Of a DNA stretch of 64,000 nucleotides, positions 39,334-49,198 are shown piece after piece. Position 1 is the first letter of the stretch. Every line of letters begins with the position of its first letter. The stretch lies in the NCBI RefSeq assembly GCF_001428365.1, contig NZ_LMSH01000002.1, positions 124,001 through 188,000 on the forward strand, given 5' to 3'. This DNA is from Arthrobacter sp. Soil763. Lineage in GTDB: Bacteria; Actinomycetota; Actinomycetes; Actinomycetales; Micrococcaceae. The notes beneath the pieces are model-generated. The model was not told the DNA's origin. It searched no databases and saw only the letters and a list, made by a program, of their open reading frames with translations. A program made the position numbers and the translations under genes.

Positions 39334-41070
39334 CTAGCGGCTGCTCACCTTGCCGAACAGCCTGGCCAGCGGCGCGAGCACGATGGGCCGGGCGGCAAAC
39401 CAGGCGGCCGCGGTGACGGCGATGGCGGCGGCGAACAGCCAGAACCCCACCCAGTTGACCTGGTCGGAGCCAGCGAACATGTGGTTCAGGTTCCGCAGCG
39501 CACCGGTGGCGAAGACCAGGAAGACGTGGATGAGGATGAAGACCACGAAGAAGAGCATCGTCGGGAAGTGCAGCGCGCGCGCCGCCTCCACCGGGTAGAT
39601 GCGGTTCAGCGCCGTCGCGTTCTTGGGCCAGAACTCGCTCATCCGCGCCCCGGTGAGCGCCGCCACCGGCGCCGCGATGAACACCACGATGAAGTACATA
39701 AGCTGCTGCAGGCTGTTGTAGTTCACCCACCCGTTTTCCACCGACCAGTCGAGCGTCATGTACTGCAGGAGCGCGGACGCCGCGTTCGGGAACACCTCCC
39801 AGCTGGTCGGGACGATCCGCATCCAGTGCCCGGAGGCGAACAGCAGCACCGCGAACAGCAGGCCATTGGCCAGCCAGATGACGTCGAGGCTCTGGTGCAG
39901 CCACAGGGTGATGCTGATCTTCTTGCCGCCGCGCTTCGGGGTCCAGTACGCCGGCGGTTTCTGCTGCGTGCGCACCTGGTAGCCGGAGCGGATGATCAGC
40001 GCCATCAGGAAGAAGTTCAGGAAGTGCGACCACTGCGCCCACCACGGGAAACCCGGTTCGGCGACCTCGGGCAGGTGGTATTCGCCTGGGTAGCGCTCGA
40101 GGAACGCGGGCACGCCCGGCAGCGTGGTCACCCCGCGCGCCGCGAGCACCAGGATTCCGGCAACGACGACGGCGCCGACGGCGAGGAGCGCGACGCGCCC
40201 GACCCATTGGCCGAGGGTCCGCGATCCGTAAAGCTTCGCCGCGGGCTTTTTGGTTGCGGCCGCAGGTGCCGGCGCCGCGGGGACCGTGGGCTCCATGACT
40301 TTGGCTGCCGGGGCGGGTTCGACGGCGGCCAGTACCGGCGCGGGCACGACGGCGGCAGGTTCGGGCGCGGGTCCGACACCCGCGGGCTTCGAGGGCGCCG
40401 GCGCGGCAGGCGCGGGTTCAGCGGCGCTCGCGGCCGCGTGCAGGGGAGCGAGCCCCGCCGGCGGCCACGGTTCGCCGCCGGGCACGCGGGGGAGGCCGCG
40501 GCGAAGCGGGGTGCTGCCCGCAGCCGTCGACGGTGGCGGGGTTTGGGCAGCCGGTGCAACGGCCGGTTCGACAGGCGCCGACGCCGCAACTTCCGTTTCC
40601 GCGGCAACGGCCGCCGGAGCCTCAGTGGACTGCTCAGCCTGCGAAGGCGCGGCACCCGGAGCCGGAGGTTCTACCGGAGCCGTTGCCGGCACCGCGCCGG
40701 CCGGTGGCCACGGCTCGCCGCCGGGCACCCGCGGCAGGCCGCGGCGAAGCTGCCGCACGCCCGCCACCGGAGCCGGAGTTCCGGCCGATGGTGTGTCCGC
40801 CGGAACGTTTTCCGCCAGAACCGGCACATCGGGCGTCGTAGCCGGCGCCGCCATCGTCGAACTGGCCGCATCCGGCGTGGGCTTAATCGACGTGACCGCA
40901 TCCGGCGCGGGCGTCGCGGCGGGCTCCGCCGCCGCCGTCGTCGTCGCATCGCCAGCGGCAACGGCGGCAGCGGAATCCAGACGGGCGGGCGCGTCGCCGG
41001 AGGGCGGCCAAGGCTCGCCGCCTGGCACGCGCGGCAGGCCCCGCCGGAGGGACCGGGACTGGGTTGCCAT
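39334..41070 (-). CDS. Cytochrome b-type membrane protein with triplicated N-terminal motif
   Basis: A 578-residue protein in two halves. Residues 1-280 are Ala/Pro-rich and low-complexity, and carry three near-identical copies of [16 protein letters not shown] (at about 8, 108 and 190) spaced by Ala/Pro linkers. Residues 285-578 form a membrane domain of about five helices with histidines in [53 protein letters not shown] and [25 protein letters not shown], typical of formate-dehydrogenase-gamma/cytochrome b561-like di-haem subunits. It is 2 nt downstream of etfA, so it is probably the quinone-linked partner of the electron-transfer flavoprotein. Confidence 0.8.
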   Translation of the reverse strand: MATQSRSLRRGLPRVPGGEPWPPSGDAPARLDSAAAVAAGDATTTAAAEPAATPAPDAVTSIKPTPDAASSTMAAPATTPDVPVLAENVPADTPSAGTPAPVAGVRQLRRGLPRVPGGEPWPPAGAVPATAPVEPPAPGAAPSQAEQSTEAPAAVAAETEVAASAPVEPAVAPAAQTPPPSTAAGSTPLRRGLPRVPGGEPWPPAGLAPLHAAASAAEPAPAAPAPSKPAGVGPAPEPAAVVPAPVLAAVEPAPAAKVMEPTVPAAPAPAAATKKPAAKLYGSRTLGQWVGRVALLAVGAVVVAGILVLAARGVTTLPGVPAFLERYPGEYHLPEVAEPGFPWWAQWSHFLNFFLMALIIRSGYQVRTQQKPPAYWTPKRGGKKISITLWLHQSLDVIWLANGLLFAVLLFASGHWMRIVPTSWEVFPNAASALLQYMTLDWSVENGWVNYNSLQQLMYFIVVFIAAPVAALTGARMSEFWPKNATALNRIYPVEAARALHFPTMLFFVVFILIHVFLVFATGALRNLNHMFAGSDQVNWVGFWLFAAAIAVTAAAWFAARPIVLAPLARLFGKVSSR

Positions 41071-41072
41071 GG

Positions 41073-42053
41073 CTACTTCTTCCGGGCCTCGAGGGCGCTG
41101 ATCAGCTGGGGGACCACCTTGAAGACGTCGCCCACCACGCCGAAGTCGGCGATCTCGAAGATCGGCGCGTCCGCGTCCTTGTTGATCGCGACGATGGTCT
41201 TGGCGGTCTGCATGCCGGCCCGGTGCTGGATCGCGCCGGAGATCCCGAGCGCGACGTACAGCTGGGAGGACACGGACACCCCGGTCTGGCCCACCTGGTG
41301 CGCCGACGGGATGTAGCCGGCATCCACCGCGGCACGCGAGGCGCCGATGGCGGCGCCGAGGGTGTCGGCCAGCTGCTCGACCAGGGCGAACTGTTCCTTC
41401 GAACCGAGGCCGCGGCCGCCGGCGACGACCTTCGCGGCTCCGCGCAGCTCGGGCCGCGAGCTGGCGGTAACCGATTCCTCGAAGGAATCGATCCGCGCCG
41501 CCGGCTTCCCGGACGGCGTGACGGCCAGGGATTCCGACGCCGGCGGCTGGGCCTCGGCCCGCGCCTCGATGGAACCCTGCCGGATGGTGATGATCGGCGG
41601 CCCGAACGTGGCCGTGGCGGTGACGTTGTAGGCGCCGCCGTAGACGGAATGGTGCGCCACGACGCCCTCCTCGTCCCGGGACACTCCGACCGCGTCGACG
41701 CAGACCGCGGCCCGCGTCCGGGCGGCGAAGCGGCCGGCGAGGTCGCGGCCGTTGAGCGAGTGGGAGACGAGGATCGCGTCCGGCTGCACCTGCCCGGCGG
41801 CGGTGGCGAGCGCGTCAACGCCCGGCACGCCGAGCGCGGACGGGTCCGGCGTTTCGGCGATCAGCACCCGCACGGCCCCCAGTTCCGCGGCCGCAGCGGC
41901 CGCGGCGTCACCTGCGCCCGGGGCGGCGAGCAGCAGGGCTACCGGGGTGCCGACGGCAGCGGCTGCGCCAAACAGCCCGGGGGCGGCCTTCTCCAGCCCG
42001 GATGCGTCGGCTTCGACAACCACCAGGATGGCGTCACGAGGATAGTCAGTCAC
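41073..42053 (-). CDS. etfA: Electron transfer flavoprotein alpha subunit
   Basis: A 326-residue ETF alpha subunit. The C-terminal FAD domain is unmistakable: [103 protein letters not shown]; the N-terminal half is the variable domain. With EtfB it passes electrons from acyl-CoA or other dehydrogenases to the membrane. GTG start. It lies 11 nt after etfB and 2 nt before the cytochrome b gene. Confidence 0.95.
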   Translation of the reverse strand: MTDYPRDAILVVVEADASGLEKAAPGLFGAAAAVGTPVALLLAAPGAGDAAAAAAAELGAVRVLIAETPDPSALGVPGVDALATAAGQVQPDAILVSHSLNGRDLAGRFAARTRAAVCVDAVGVSRDEEGVVAHHSVYGGAYNVTATATFGPPIITIRQGSIEARAEAQPPASESLAVTPSGKPAARIDSFEESVTASSRPELRGAAKVVAGGRGLGSKEQFALVEQLADTLGAAIGASRAAVDAGYIPSAHQVGQTGVSVSSQLYVALGISGAIQHRAGMQTAKTIVAINKDADAPIFEIADFGVVGDVFKVVPQLISALEARKK

Positions 42054-42064
42054 GGCGGTATTCC

Positions 42065-42841
42065 CTAGGCCAGTCGGTTTTCGATGAGGAAAGCGGCGAG
42101 CTTCTCGCCGGCGTCGCCGTCGTCGACGAGCTTCACGCCCGCCGCGCGCGGCGGCTTTTCCGCCACGGACAGCATGATGGACCGGGCCGCGTCGGGGTCC
42201 TCGGCGGCGACGCCAAGGTCCGCGAGCGTGAGGACCTCCAGGGGCTTCTTCTTCGCCGCCATGATGCCCTTGAAGTTCGGGAAACGGGGTCCGGGCAGGG
42301 CTTCGGTGATGGAGATGACCGCGGGCAGCGGCGCAGAGACCTGCTGCACACCGGCGTCGACCGGGCGGGTGCCGGAGACCGCGCCGTCGCTGATCTCGAC
42401 GGTGGTCAGGCCGGTGGCGTGCGGCACCTCCAGCAGTTCCGCGAGCATCGCCGGGATCATGCCGCCGGAGCCGTCGGTGGAGAGGTTGCCGGTAATGACC
42501 AAATCGAAGCCGCCGCGGCGGATCGCGGCCGCGAGGGTTTCCGCGGTCAGTCCCAGGTCCGCGCCCCGGAGCGCCTCATCGCAGATGTGCGTGGCGCTCC
42601 CCGCCCCCATCGCCAGGGCCTTGCGGATGGTCGCCGTCGCACCCTCGGGCGCCAGCGAAAGGACGGCGACGTCGGTCCCCTCGTGCGCGTCCGCGTAGCT
42701 CAGGGCCAGCTCAAGGGCCCGTTCACCGATCTCATCGATGACCTTCTCGCTGGCTTCGCGGTCGGCGAGGCCGGTTTCGAGGTTGAGTTTCCGGTCCCCG
42801 TAGGTGTCCGGGACTTCCTTGACTAGGACGACAATCTTCAT
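42065..42841 (-). CDS. etfB: Electron transfer flavoprotein beta subunit
   Basis: A 258-residue ETF beta subunit: [28 protein letters not shown] at the N-terminus, [30 protein letters not shown], the AMP-binding loop [34 protein letters not shown], and [28 protein letters not shown]. It is first of the etfB-etfA-cytochrome b operon. AGGAAGAG precedes the ATG, and TAGACT (42898-42903, minus strand) is a probable -10. Confidence 0.95.
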   Translation of the reverse strand: MKIVVLVKEVPDTYGDRKLNLETGLADREASEKVIDEIGERALELALSYADAHEGTDVAVLSLAPEGATATIRKALAMGAGSATHICDEALRGADLGLTAETLAAAIRRGGFDLVITGNLSTDGSGGMIPAMLAELLEVPHATGLTTVEISDGAVSGTRPVDAGVQQVSAPLPAVISITEALPGPRFPNFKGIMAAKKKPLEVLTLADLGVAAEDPDAARSIMLSVAEKPPRAAGVKLVDDGDAGEKLAAFLIENRLA

Positions 42842-42897
42842 TGATGGCTCTTCCTGTGGCGGGCACGCCCCGGTGGAGGCGCGCCGAATCTCCCACG

Positions 42898-42903
42898 AGT
42901 CTA
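42898..42903 (-). promoter_or_regulatory. -10 box TAGACT of the etf operon
   Basis: TAGACT on the minus strand, 56 nt upstream of the etfB ATG; unlike many promoters here this one leaves a leader carrying an AGGAAGAG ribosome site. Confidence 0.45.
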
Positions 42904-42949
42904 CGAAAGTGTGGACCGCTTGGCGGCCAGGGCGCGCATGGGGAGCCGC

Positions 42950-44200
42950 CTACGGACCAGCCTCGGCCGCGGCGATGGCCTTATCCGTGAGGATCGGCAT
43001 CATGCCCAGCAGCGCCAAAGTCAGCGCTCCCATGATGCCGAACATGGCCTGCAGGCCCAGCCACTGGGCCAACAGCCCTCCGGCCGCAGCCCCCAGGGGC
43101 ATGGTGCCCCACGCCAGCAGGCGGTAGGCACTGTTGACCCGGCCCAGCAGGCGGTTCGGGGTGATGCGCTGGCGCAGGGACACGGTGATGACATTCCAGA
43201 GCACGATCAGCATGCCGCCCACAAAGAGGATGGGCCCCAGCACGTAGGGGTTGTCGGTCAGAGCCGGCGCGCCGACCAGGAGCGCACCGCCGAGGATCGT
43301 GAGGGCAAGGGACTTCGACCGGCCCAGCTTGGCCTCGACCCGTTCTGCGATAAACGACCCGACAAAGGCGCCGAGGGCCGACGCGGTCAGGAGCAGACCG
43401 AATCCCACCTCGGAAAGGTGCATGGCCGACGTCGGGCCCACGGCAAACAGCACCATGACCGCGAACGCCGCACTGGAGGCGAAGTTGAACACCCCGGTCA
43501 TCACGGCCAGCGTGCGCAGGATCTTCTGGAGCCAGAGGAACCGCAGGCCCTCGGCGACGTCGAACCGCAGTGTCGTCTTTTGCTCCCGCTCTATGCGGAA
43601 CGTCCCCCGCACCAGCAGCAGGCCGCCGGCGGCCGCCAGCCACAGCGCTGCCGGAACGGTGAAGCCCGCGATCACCCCGGCGGCCACCAGCAACCCGCCC
43701 AGCGGCGGACCGACAAACTGGTTTGCGGTGAGCTCGACGGCGTAGAGCCTGCCGTTGGCGCGCGACAGCTGGTCCCGGTGCACCACCTGCGGCAGGATCG
43801 ACTGCGCGGAGGTGTCGTAGAGCGTTTCGGCCACGCCCACGGCCAGTGCGACGACGTACAGGACCCAGATGGAGCCCAGGTCCAGCACGACGGCGGCGAC
43901 CAGCAGCGCCGGGAGCACGCCGCGGCCGAGGTTGGCCCAGAACATCAGCTTGCGCCGGTCCAGGCGGTCCGCCAGCGCCCCGGCAGTGAGGGCGAAGAGC
44001 AGCCAGGGAAGCGTTGCCGCGACGCTCAGCCCGGCGACCAGGGTTGGCGACTGGGTGAACTGGATGGCCAGCAGCGGCAGCGCGATCTTGAAGACGCCGT
44101 CCGCGAGGTTGGACAGTCCCGACGCGGACCACAGCTTCCAATAGGACGCCCCCAGCGGCGCCTGGGTCCGTGGCTCCGCCTGCGCGGCCTGACTATGCAT
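42950..44200 (-). CDS. MFS transporter (EntS/MFS_3-like)
   Basis: A 416-residue permease with about twelve helices. The MFS_3 signature elements are SASGLSNLADGVFKIALPLLAIQ, ADRLDRRKLMFWANLGRGVLPALLV, AQSILPQVVHRDQLSRANGRLYAVELTANQFVGPPLGG and LRQRITPNRLLGRVNSAYRLLAWGTMPLGAAAGG. This group exports drugs, macrolides or siderophores. It is divergent from a second, similar MFS gene 147 nt away; the two may be co-regulated paralogues. The start at 44200 has only a weak ribosome site. Confidence 0.87.
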   Translation of the reverse strand: MHSQAAQAEPRTQAPLGASYWKLWSASGLSNLADGVFKIALPLLAIQFTQSPTLVAGLSVAATLPWLLFALTAGALADRLDRRKLMFWANLGRGVLPALLVAAVVLDLGSIWVLYVVALAVGVAETLYDTSAQSILPQVVHRDQLSRANGRLYAVELTANQFVGPPLGGLLVAAGVIAGFTVPAALWLAAAGGLLLVRGTFRIEREQKTTLRFDVAEGLRFLWLQKILRTLAVMTGVFNFASSAAFAVMVLFAVGPTSAMHLSEVGFGLLLTASALGAFVGSFIAERVEAKLGRSKSLALTILGGALLVGAPALTDNPYVLGPILFVGGMLIVLWNVITVSLRQRITPNRLLGRVNSAYRLLAWGTMPLGAAAGGLLAQWLGLQAMFGIMGALTLALLGMMPILTDKAIAAAEAGP

Positions 44201-44347
44201 AGCTGAACCCTGCCGTATCGATGGAGAAAAAACCAACAACCCGCCGACCGGCCGGCCCAGGCTCCGGCCAGCCATGGCGGCGACCGGATGGTCCGGCCAG
44301 CATTCCCGGGACGCTAAGCTCGGCGGACAAGGGACGATTGGGGCGAC

Positions 44348-45694
44348 GTGGAACCATCTGCAGGCGAATCCGGGGAAACTCAGCTGAAGCTGCGCCGCTT
44401 TCCGCCGTTCATGAGGTTCTGGCTGGCATCGACCGTCTCCGATTTCGGTACCTACATCACGTCCGTGGCCTTGTCGGTGCTGATACTGGTCACCATGGAC
44501 GGCACCCCGGTGGACCAGGGCCTCGTCAACGCCGCCAGATGGGCGCCATACCTGCTCTTCGGCCTGGTCGCGGGTGTGTGGATCGACCGGTTCCCGCGCG
44601 GGACGGTCCTGGTGGGCGGAGACTTCGGCCGCGGCGTGATCCTGGCCGGCCTCTGCGCCATGGCGGTGACGGGGGTGATCTCGGTTCCCGCCGTCGTCGT
44701 CCTGATGTTCGTGTTCGGAACGCTCGCGCTGACCAGCGACGCCGCCCATCAGAGCTTCCTCCCCCAGCTCGTACCCCGCTCTTTGCTGACCAGGGCAAAC
44801 GCCCGCCTGCAGCAAGGCGACACCGTGGCACAGACCGCCGGCGGTGCAGCGGCGGGCGGCCTGGTGGCCCTGGTGGGCGCGCCCTTCGCCCTCCTTTTCG
44901 ATGCAGCCTCCTACTTTCTCTCGGCGGCCGTCCTCCTCACGCTGGACCGGCCGGCCGTTCAGCGGCAGGGACAACGCAAACAACGGCTCCGCCACAAGGT
45001 CGCAGAGGGTTTGCAGTGGGTCTACGGCCGCTCCCGGCTGCCCCCGCTGGCCTGGAGCACCCACACGTGGTTCATCGGTTCCGCAATCCTGGGCACCGCA
45101 ATGCCCATTCTGATCCTGAAGGACCTCGGCCTGGGTGCCCTGGGTCTGGGCCTGGTGATGGGCTGTGCCGGGGTCGGGGCCGTCATCGGCACAACATTGT
45201 CCATCCGGGTGGGGCGGCGCTGGGGCACCGGAGCCGCGATGGTCGCTTCACGCCTGGCCCAGCCGCTGGCGATCGCGCTCGTGGCGCTGGCCCCGGCCGC
45301 CGCCGGCACGCCCCTCGCGGGGGAGTCGTACGGGTCCCCCGCGGACTGGCCCGGCGGGCTGTGGGCGGCGTTCATCCTGGCCGGCGCCGGGCAGCTGCTT
45401 TTCGGCTTGTTGATGGGCGTGGAGGGGCCCCTGGAAATGGGCTACTGCCAGGCTGTCACCCCTGACCGACTCCTGGCCCGGATGAGCGCGACGATGCGCT
45501 CCGTCAACCGGGGAATGATCGTCGTCGGGGCGCCGCTGGGAGGCGTCATCGCAGCAGCTGCAGGCACCGCCGTCGCATTGTGGACTTCTGCCGCGTTCCT
45601 GCTGCTGGCCTCGCTCCTGCTTCTCTTCTCGGACTTCCGGTACGCACGGACCGAGGACCATCTGCTGTCCGACGAGGAAGCGGTTCTGCCCTAG
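44348..45694 (+). CDS. MFS transporter (EntS/MFS_3-like)
   Basis: A 448-residue permease of the same MFS_3 type as its divergent neighbour: FMRFWLASTVSDFGTYITSVALSVLILVTM, DRFPRGTVLVGGDFGRGVIL, QSFLPQLVPRSLLTRANARLQQGDTVAQTAGGAAAGGL and CQAVTPDRLLARMSATMRSVNRGMIVVGAPLGG. An extended loop between helices 9 and 10 holds a Gly/Pro-rich segment. It probably exports small hydrophobic compounds. GTG start. It converges with the MOSC gene. Confidence 0.87.
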   Translation: MEPSAGESGETQLKLRRFPPFMRFWLASTVSDFGTYITSVALSVLILVTMDGTPVDQGLVNAARWAPYLLFGLVAGVWIDRFPRGTVLVGGDFGRGVILAGLCAMAVTGVISVPAVVVLMFVFGTLALTSDAAHQSFLPQLVPRSLLTRANARLQQGDTVAQTAGGAAAGGLVALVGAPFALLFDAASYFLSAAVLLTLDRPAVQRQGQRKQRLRHKVAEGLQWVYGRSRLPPLAWSTHTWFIGSAILGTAMPILILKDLGLGALGLGLVMGCAGVGAVIGTTLSIRVGRRWGTGAAMVASRLAQPLAIALVALAPAAAGTPLAGESYGSPADWPGGLWAAFILAGAGQLLFGLLMGVEGPLEMGYCQAVTPDRLLARMSATMRSVNRGMIVVGAPLGGVIAAAAGTAVALWTSAAFLLLASLLLLFSDFRYARTEDHLLSDEEAVLP

Positions 45695-45701
45695 GCCTGT
45701 T

Positions 45702-46274
45702 TTAGGGGAGCCGCGAGGGGCGAAGCACGTTCGCCTCGCCCGCGCGGCCCGGGTCCAGCGGCATGGGGCTGACCAGCACGGCCGGGCCGCGGTGCAGGAT
45801 GCCGTCCGAGAGCACCTGGCAGCGCACGCCGCCGCGCCCCCGCATCGCCTTGTGCGCGCCGGGGGCGAGCATCGCATCTATCCACGCGCACGGGTGGGCG
45901 GGGCGGCCGGCCTTGAACCGCACCGTGGCCCCGGCCGACTCCAGCGCGAAGTCATGGCCCAGCAGCGGCGCCAGCTGCGCCCCGCGCAGCACCACGTTGC
46001 GGCGGGTCAGCAGCGGGTCGAACGCCGCCGTTCCCAGCTCGGCGGCAATCGCTTCTAGGGCCTCGACGGCGAAGACCGTGACGGCGGCGTCCATGTGCGC
46101 GGCCTTGCCGAAGAACCGGTCGCCGACGATTCCCTTGCCGGCAACGAGTGTCGCTTCCTCGGCGTCGGTGCTGGGAACGTCCGCGGCGCCTTCGCGGGCG
46201 CGGCCGAAGTAGGCGTGCGCGGGTGAGACGAGCAGGTGCAGGATCTCGACGTCGTACCGGTAGCTGGCGGTCAT
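45702..46274 (-). CDS. MOSC domain protein
   Basis: A 190-residue MOSC-domain protein: AGKGIVGDRFFGKAAHMDAAVTVFAVEALEAIAAE, LTRRNVVLRGAQLAPLLGHDFALESAGATVRFKAGRPAHPCAWIDAML. The conserved Cys is in H-P-C-A-W-I-D, as in MOSC sulfur-carrier and molybdenum cofactor sulfurase C-terminal domains. It may handle sulfur transfer to or from a molybdenum cofactor, or detoxify N-hydroxylated compounds. The ATG at 46274 is leaderless (TAGTTT at 46281-46286, minus strand, 6 nt upstream). Confidence 0.85.
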   Translation of the reverse strand: MTASYRYDVEILHLLVSPAHAYFGRAREGAADVPSTDAEEATLVAGKGIVGDRFFGKAAHMDAAVTVFAVEALEAIAAELGTAAFDPLLTRRNVVLRGAQLAPLLGHDFALESAGATVRFKAGRPAHPCAWIDAMLAPGAHKAMRGRGGVRCQVLSDGILHRGPAVLVSPMPLDPGRAGEANVLRPSRLP

Positions 46275-46280
46275 GCCACC

Positions 46281-46286
46281 AAACTA
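46281..46286 (-). promoter_or_regulatory. -10 box TAGTTT of a leaderless promoter
   Basis: TAGTTT on the minus strand, 6 nt before the MOSC ATG. Confidence 0.5.
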
Positions 46287-46371
46287 CCGCGCCGGTTTCC
46301 GGGGCGGGTCCCTGGTGAAGTCCAGCAGGCCGCCGTCGACCGGCCCTCCCGGCCGCCGTGCGCCACGGACG

Positions 46372-47007
46372 CTACAGCAGCGGGTGGCGTTCGGCCTTCG
46401 CCTCTTTGGCCGGGGCGGTGGTGCGCTCAATGATCTCGTGGGCAATGGCGTGGACCTTGCGGTTGGTGTCCTGGCTCATCTTGCTCATGAGTTCGTAGGC
46501 CCGGTCGGCGTCGATCCCGGCCCGTCCCATCAGGATGCCCTTGGCCTGCTCGATCGCGGCCCGGTGGATCGCCGAGGCGGCGACCGCCTCGGTGGCGAGC
46601 TGATGGCGGTCCGCGTGGATGGACTGGGTGAGGTCCACGACCACGCCCCAGACGCCGACGGGCGTGGTCCCGTCGAGGATGTAGTCCGCCGAGAACAGCA
46701 GCTTGTGCTGGTGGTCCTTGCGGTCGCGGATGGACACGTAGATGGACGACGGGCCGCCGACGGCGGCCACCCGCTCCCAGTAGGCCAGGACCACGGCCCG
46801 GTCCTCGGGCTCGATATGGGGCAGCACCATATCCAAGGACGGGACGATTTCGCCGCGTTCGTACCCGTAGATGGCGTACAGTCCGTCCGACCAGCGGAAC
46901 TCGCCTTCGGCGAAGTAGTACTCGACCAGCCCGGTGGGGCAGTCGAGGAATTCGTCCTGGGGAACTCTTCCCGCCGCGGATCCGGGAGCCGTGCTGTTGG
47001 ATGTCAC
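46372..47007 (-). CDS. PAS-ANTAR RNA-binding antiterminator
   Basis: A 211-residue regulator. Residues 20-125 form a PAS fold (GLVEYYFAEGEFRWSDGLYAIYGYERGEIVPSLDMVLPHIEPEDR ... PVGVWGVVVDLTQ). The C-terminal 140-195 is an ANTAR helical RNA-binding domain with the diagnostic AIEQAKGILMGRAGIDADRAYELMSKMSQDTNRKVHAIAHEII. ANTAR proteins bind paired hexanucleotide loops in nascent mRNA and prevent termination, here gated by a PAS sensor. GTG start. Its targets are not obvious from the neighbourhood. Confidence 0.92.
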   Translation of the reverse strand: MTSNSTAPGSAAGRVPQDEFLDCPTGLVEYYFAEGEFRWSDGLYAIYGYERGEIVPSLDMVLPHIEPEDRAVVLAYWERVAAVGGPSSIYVSIRDRKDHQHKLLFSADYILDGTTPVGVWGVVVDLTQSIHADRHQLATEAVAASAIHRAAIEQAKGILMGRAGIDADRAYELMSKMSQDTNRKVHAIAHEIIERTTAPAKEAKAERHPLL

Positions 47008-47142
47008 CTAAGGGGCCGTTCGACGTGCTGACGCGCCCCGGCATAACCCCTTGCCCGGGCCTGAAAGCACCAGAATATAGCAGGGATGCGGCACCGAGGC
47101 CCAGAATCGCTGACCGGAGAAACGCTGCTCCGGGCAGCTGCA

Positions 47143-47817
47143 CTAGAAGTAGTCCGGGGCCGCTTCCAGCTCGAAGTAGTCCTCCAGGGTGGCCGTGCCG
47201 GTGGTCTTCATCTCCAGCGCGATGTCCCGGCCGACGAACCGCAGGTGCCATGGTTCGTAGGTGTAACCGGTGACGGCCTCGGCGCCCGCCGGATAGCGGA
47301 TGATGAAGCCGTAATTGGCGCCGTTCTGCGCCGCCCACTTGCCTGCCGGAGTGTTGGCGAAGCAGGCCTCCAGCGCGCAGACGCCGCTGGCATTGCCGAT
47401 GTCCATGGTCAGGCCGGTCTGGTGCTCGCTGAAGCCTGGCCGGGCGGCGAGGGTATCCGCCGTCGCCTGGCCGTACTGGCGCACATAGCTGTCGTAGAGG
47501 CTGGCCTGCTGGCTGTAGGAGCGGTACCCGCTGACCGGAACGATGTTCACCCCGGCGGCTTTGGCGGCTTTAGCCAACTGCTTGTACGCGTCGGCGGCTT
47601 CGCTCCGCAGCCGTTCGCTCTGGATCCTGACCAGCCGCGCCGGCACATAGGTGGCCGGATCCAGCGGCCGGTGCTTATTGACCACCACCTGCAGGCTCGA
47701 GGCGGAGTCGATGTCGTAACTGTCCGCGGCCGCTGCCGGCACCGCGGGGGCTACCAGACCTAGCGAGAGCAGCAACCCAGCCGCGACCGCAGTCATCCTG
47801 CTGAAATTTCCTGGCAT
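47143..47817 (-). CDS. D-alanyl-D-alanine carboxypeptidase, VanY family
   Basis: A 224-residue exported zinc peptidase. The signal peptide (MTAVAAGLLLSLGLVAPAVPAAA) ends near residue 31. The M15B active site is present: SGYRSYSQQASLYDSYV, SEHQTGLTMDIGN (His and Asp zinc ligands) and YEPWHLRFVG (Glu base and third His). It trims the terminal D-Ala from peptidoglycan stems. VanY homologues can support glycopeptide resistance, but no van ligase genes are nearby, so a cell-wall maintenance role is likelier. Confidence 0.92.
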   Translation of the reverse strand: MPGNFSRMTAVAAGLLLSLGLVAPAVPAAAADSYDIDSASSLQVVVNKHRPLDPATYVPARLVRIQSERLRSEAADAYKQLAKAAKAAGVNIVPVSGYRSYSQQASLYDSYVRQYGQATADTLAARPGFSEHQTGLTMDIGNASGVCALEACFANTPAGKWAAQNGANYGFIIRYPAGAEAVTGYTYEPWHLRFVGRDIALEMKTTGTATLEDYFELEAAPDYF

Positions 47818-47955
47818 CGTGGCCCCCAGGGCTTCTTTGGAACAGATGCGGGAACTCTACCGAGCCGCGCAGCCGGCGTCGAGAGGCCTTTGGCGCGCCG
47901 GATGCGGGACGAAATCCCCATGTGGCGGTGGGCGAACCGGTTCACCATGTGAGGC

Positions 47956-48720
47956 ATGGACGCTGAAACTCCCCAAACCCCGGAACTGAGCCTGCCCCAG
48001 GCCTTCCTCCTCCTCGCAACTAATGACAAGGACGGCAAACCGGAAGTGCCGGTGTTCGTGCTCAGGACCACGGTGGCGGGGGCGGTGCTGGCCGAGCTGG
48101 AGCTTGCCGGCGCCCTCACGCTGCAGGGCAAGCGCATCCGGGCCACCGGCTCCGTCCCGCCGCCGGACTTCCAGCATGAGCTGGAGCTCATTCGAGGCAA
48201 GTCCCGGCCGCACACGCCCAAACGCTGGGTCGCCATGCTGGAAGGCCGCGCCTTGGTGCAGCGCATCTACGAGACGATGGCGTCGCGGGGGATTGTGGAG
48301 CAGGTGGGCGAGCGGCACCTGGGCCTGTTCCGGTCCACGCGGTACCCGGAGAAAGACCACGGCCCGGAGGCGGCGCTCCTGCAGCAGCTTGAGGCTGCGC
48401 TGCGCGTCGTGCTCCCCAGCGGGGCGGCGAGCGGCACCGCGGGCGCAGCGGTGCCCGACACCGGCGCGGCCGCAGCCGGCGGCGCCGGTGTCCCTGCCGA
48501 AACTCCCGGTGCAGCCACTGCCGGGGCTGCGGCCGGGTCCGATGCCCGTACCACAGCGCTCATCGCCCTGCTGCACGCGGCCGGCCGGCTGGGCAAGCTC
48601 TTCCCGGCTGCTGACCGTGTCCGTGCGGACGAGCTGGCCAAGGATTACTGGCCCGCCCGGGCGGTGGAGGACGAACTGCGCCTGATCCGCCTGGCGCAGG
48701 AGGAAGCTGCCACCCTATAG
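47956..48720 (+). CDS. GPP34 (GOLPH3/VPS74-like) family protein
   Basis: A 254-residue GPP34-family protein: SLPQAFLLLATNDKDGKPEV, LAELELAGALTLQGKRI, LELIRGKSRPHTPKRWVAML, QRIYETMASRGIVEQVGERHLGLFRSTRYP, then an Ala/Gly-rich insert (about 150-195) unusual for the family, and a C-terminal TTALIALLHAAGRLGKLFPAADRVRADELAKDYWPARAVEDELRL. Eukaryotic members bind phosphoinositides at the Golgi; bacterial function is unknown and may be linked to membranes or specialised metabolism. Confidence 0.85.
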   Translation: MDAETPQTPELSLPQAFLLLATNDKDGKPEVPVFVLRTTVAGAVLAELELAGALTLQGKRIRATGSVPPPDFQHELELIRGKSRPHTPKRWVAMLEGRALVQRIYETMASRGIVEQVGERHLGLFRSTRYPEKDHGPEAALLQQLEAALRVVLPSGAASGTAGAAVPDTGAAAAGGAGVPAETPGAATAGAAAGSDARTTALIALLHAAGRLGKLFPAADRVRADELAKDYWPARAVEDELRLIRLAQEEAATL

Positions 48721-48735
48721 GGCCGCCGGGCCGGG

Positions 48736-49080
48736 CTAGTCCTGCCGGACGATATCGACCGAGACCTCCACGGCCGGGACGGTCCCCTTGTTTTCGAGCC
48801 AGTGAACGGTGTCCTTGTCCTCGGGCCAGCCCGCGCCAGGACCGTAGTCGGTTTCGATGCCGTTCCGGTGGTCCGTGATGGTGCCCTGCAGGATGTAGAC
48901 CAATCCCGGGCGGCCCTTGTGGTCGTGGACAGGGCCGAAGACGCCGCCGGGTTCGATGGTGATCAGCCGCATCCGCAGTTGGCGCCCGGCCATTCCCTCG
49001 ATTTCGGGGCCCAAGTCCACGGCGGACAGCAACCGGGTTGTGACGCCGGCGCTTTCCGGTACTTCCTCGTCGGTGTTCAT
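48736..49080 (-). CDS. Cupin domain protein
   Basis: A 114-residue single-domain cupin. The metal motif is GVFGPVHDHKGRPGLVYILQGTITDH (His-x-His ... Glu replaced by Val-Tyr in this loop) with a second motif around DTVHWLENKG (His). It is likely a small dioxygenase, isomerase or sugar-binding protein. The ATG at 49080 has AGGAGG upstream; an upstream extension with Ala/Gly-rich sequence was rejected. Converges with the GPP34 gene. Confidence 0.82.
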   Translation of the reverse strand: MNTDEEVPESAGVTTRLLSAVDLGPEIEGMAGRQLRMRLITIEPGGVFGPVHDHKGRPGLVYILQGTITDHRNGIETDYGPGAGWPEDKDTVHWLENKGTVPAVEVSVDIVRQD

Positions 49081-49198
49081 CGAGCATCCTCCTACGCCTG
49101 CAACCGGGGCCGCCGCAGATTTTGCGGCCCCAGCTGCAGGTGTACTCCCGTGCGGCGCGGCCGACAAGATCGCCGTTACCGCGGGCGGCCGTGCCGGG

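Noticed and set aside
40440..41060. Repeated DNA considered as a CRISPR-like array
   Set aside because: The three repeats are in-frame coding copies of [16 protein letters not shown] with irregular spacing.
39118..41316. Long + strand frame opposite the cytochrome b gene
   Set aside because: Arg/Gly-rich shadow of the Ala/Pro-rich coding sequence on the other strand; no start signal.
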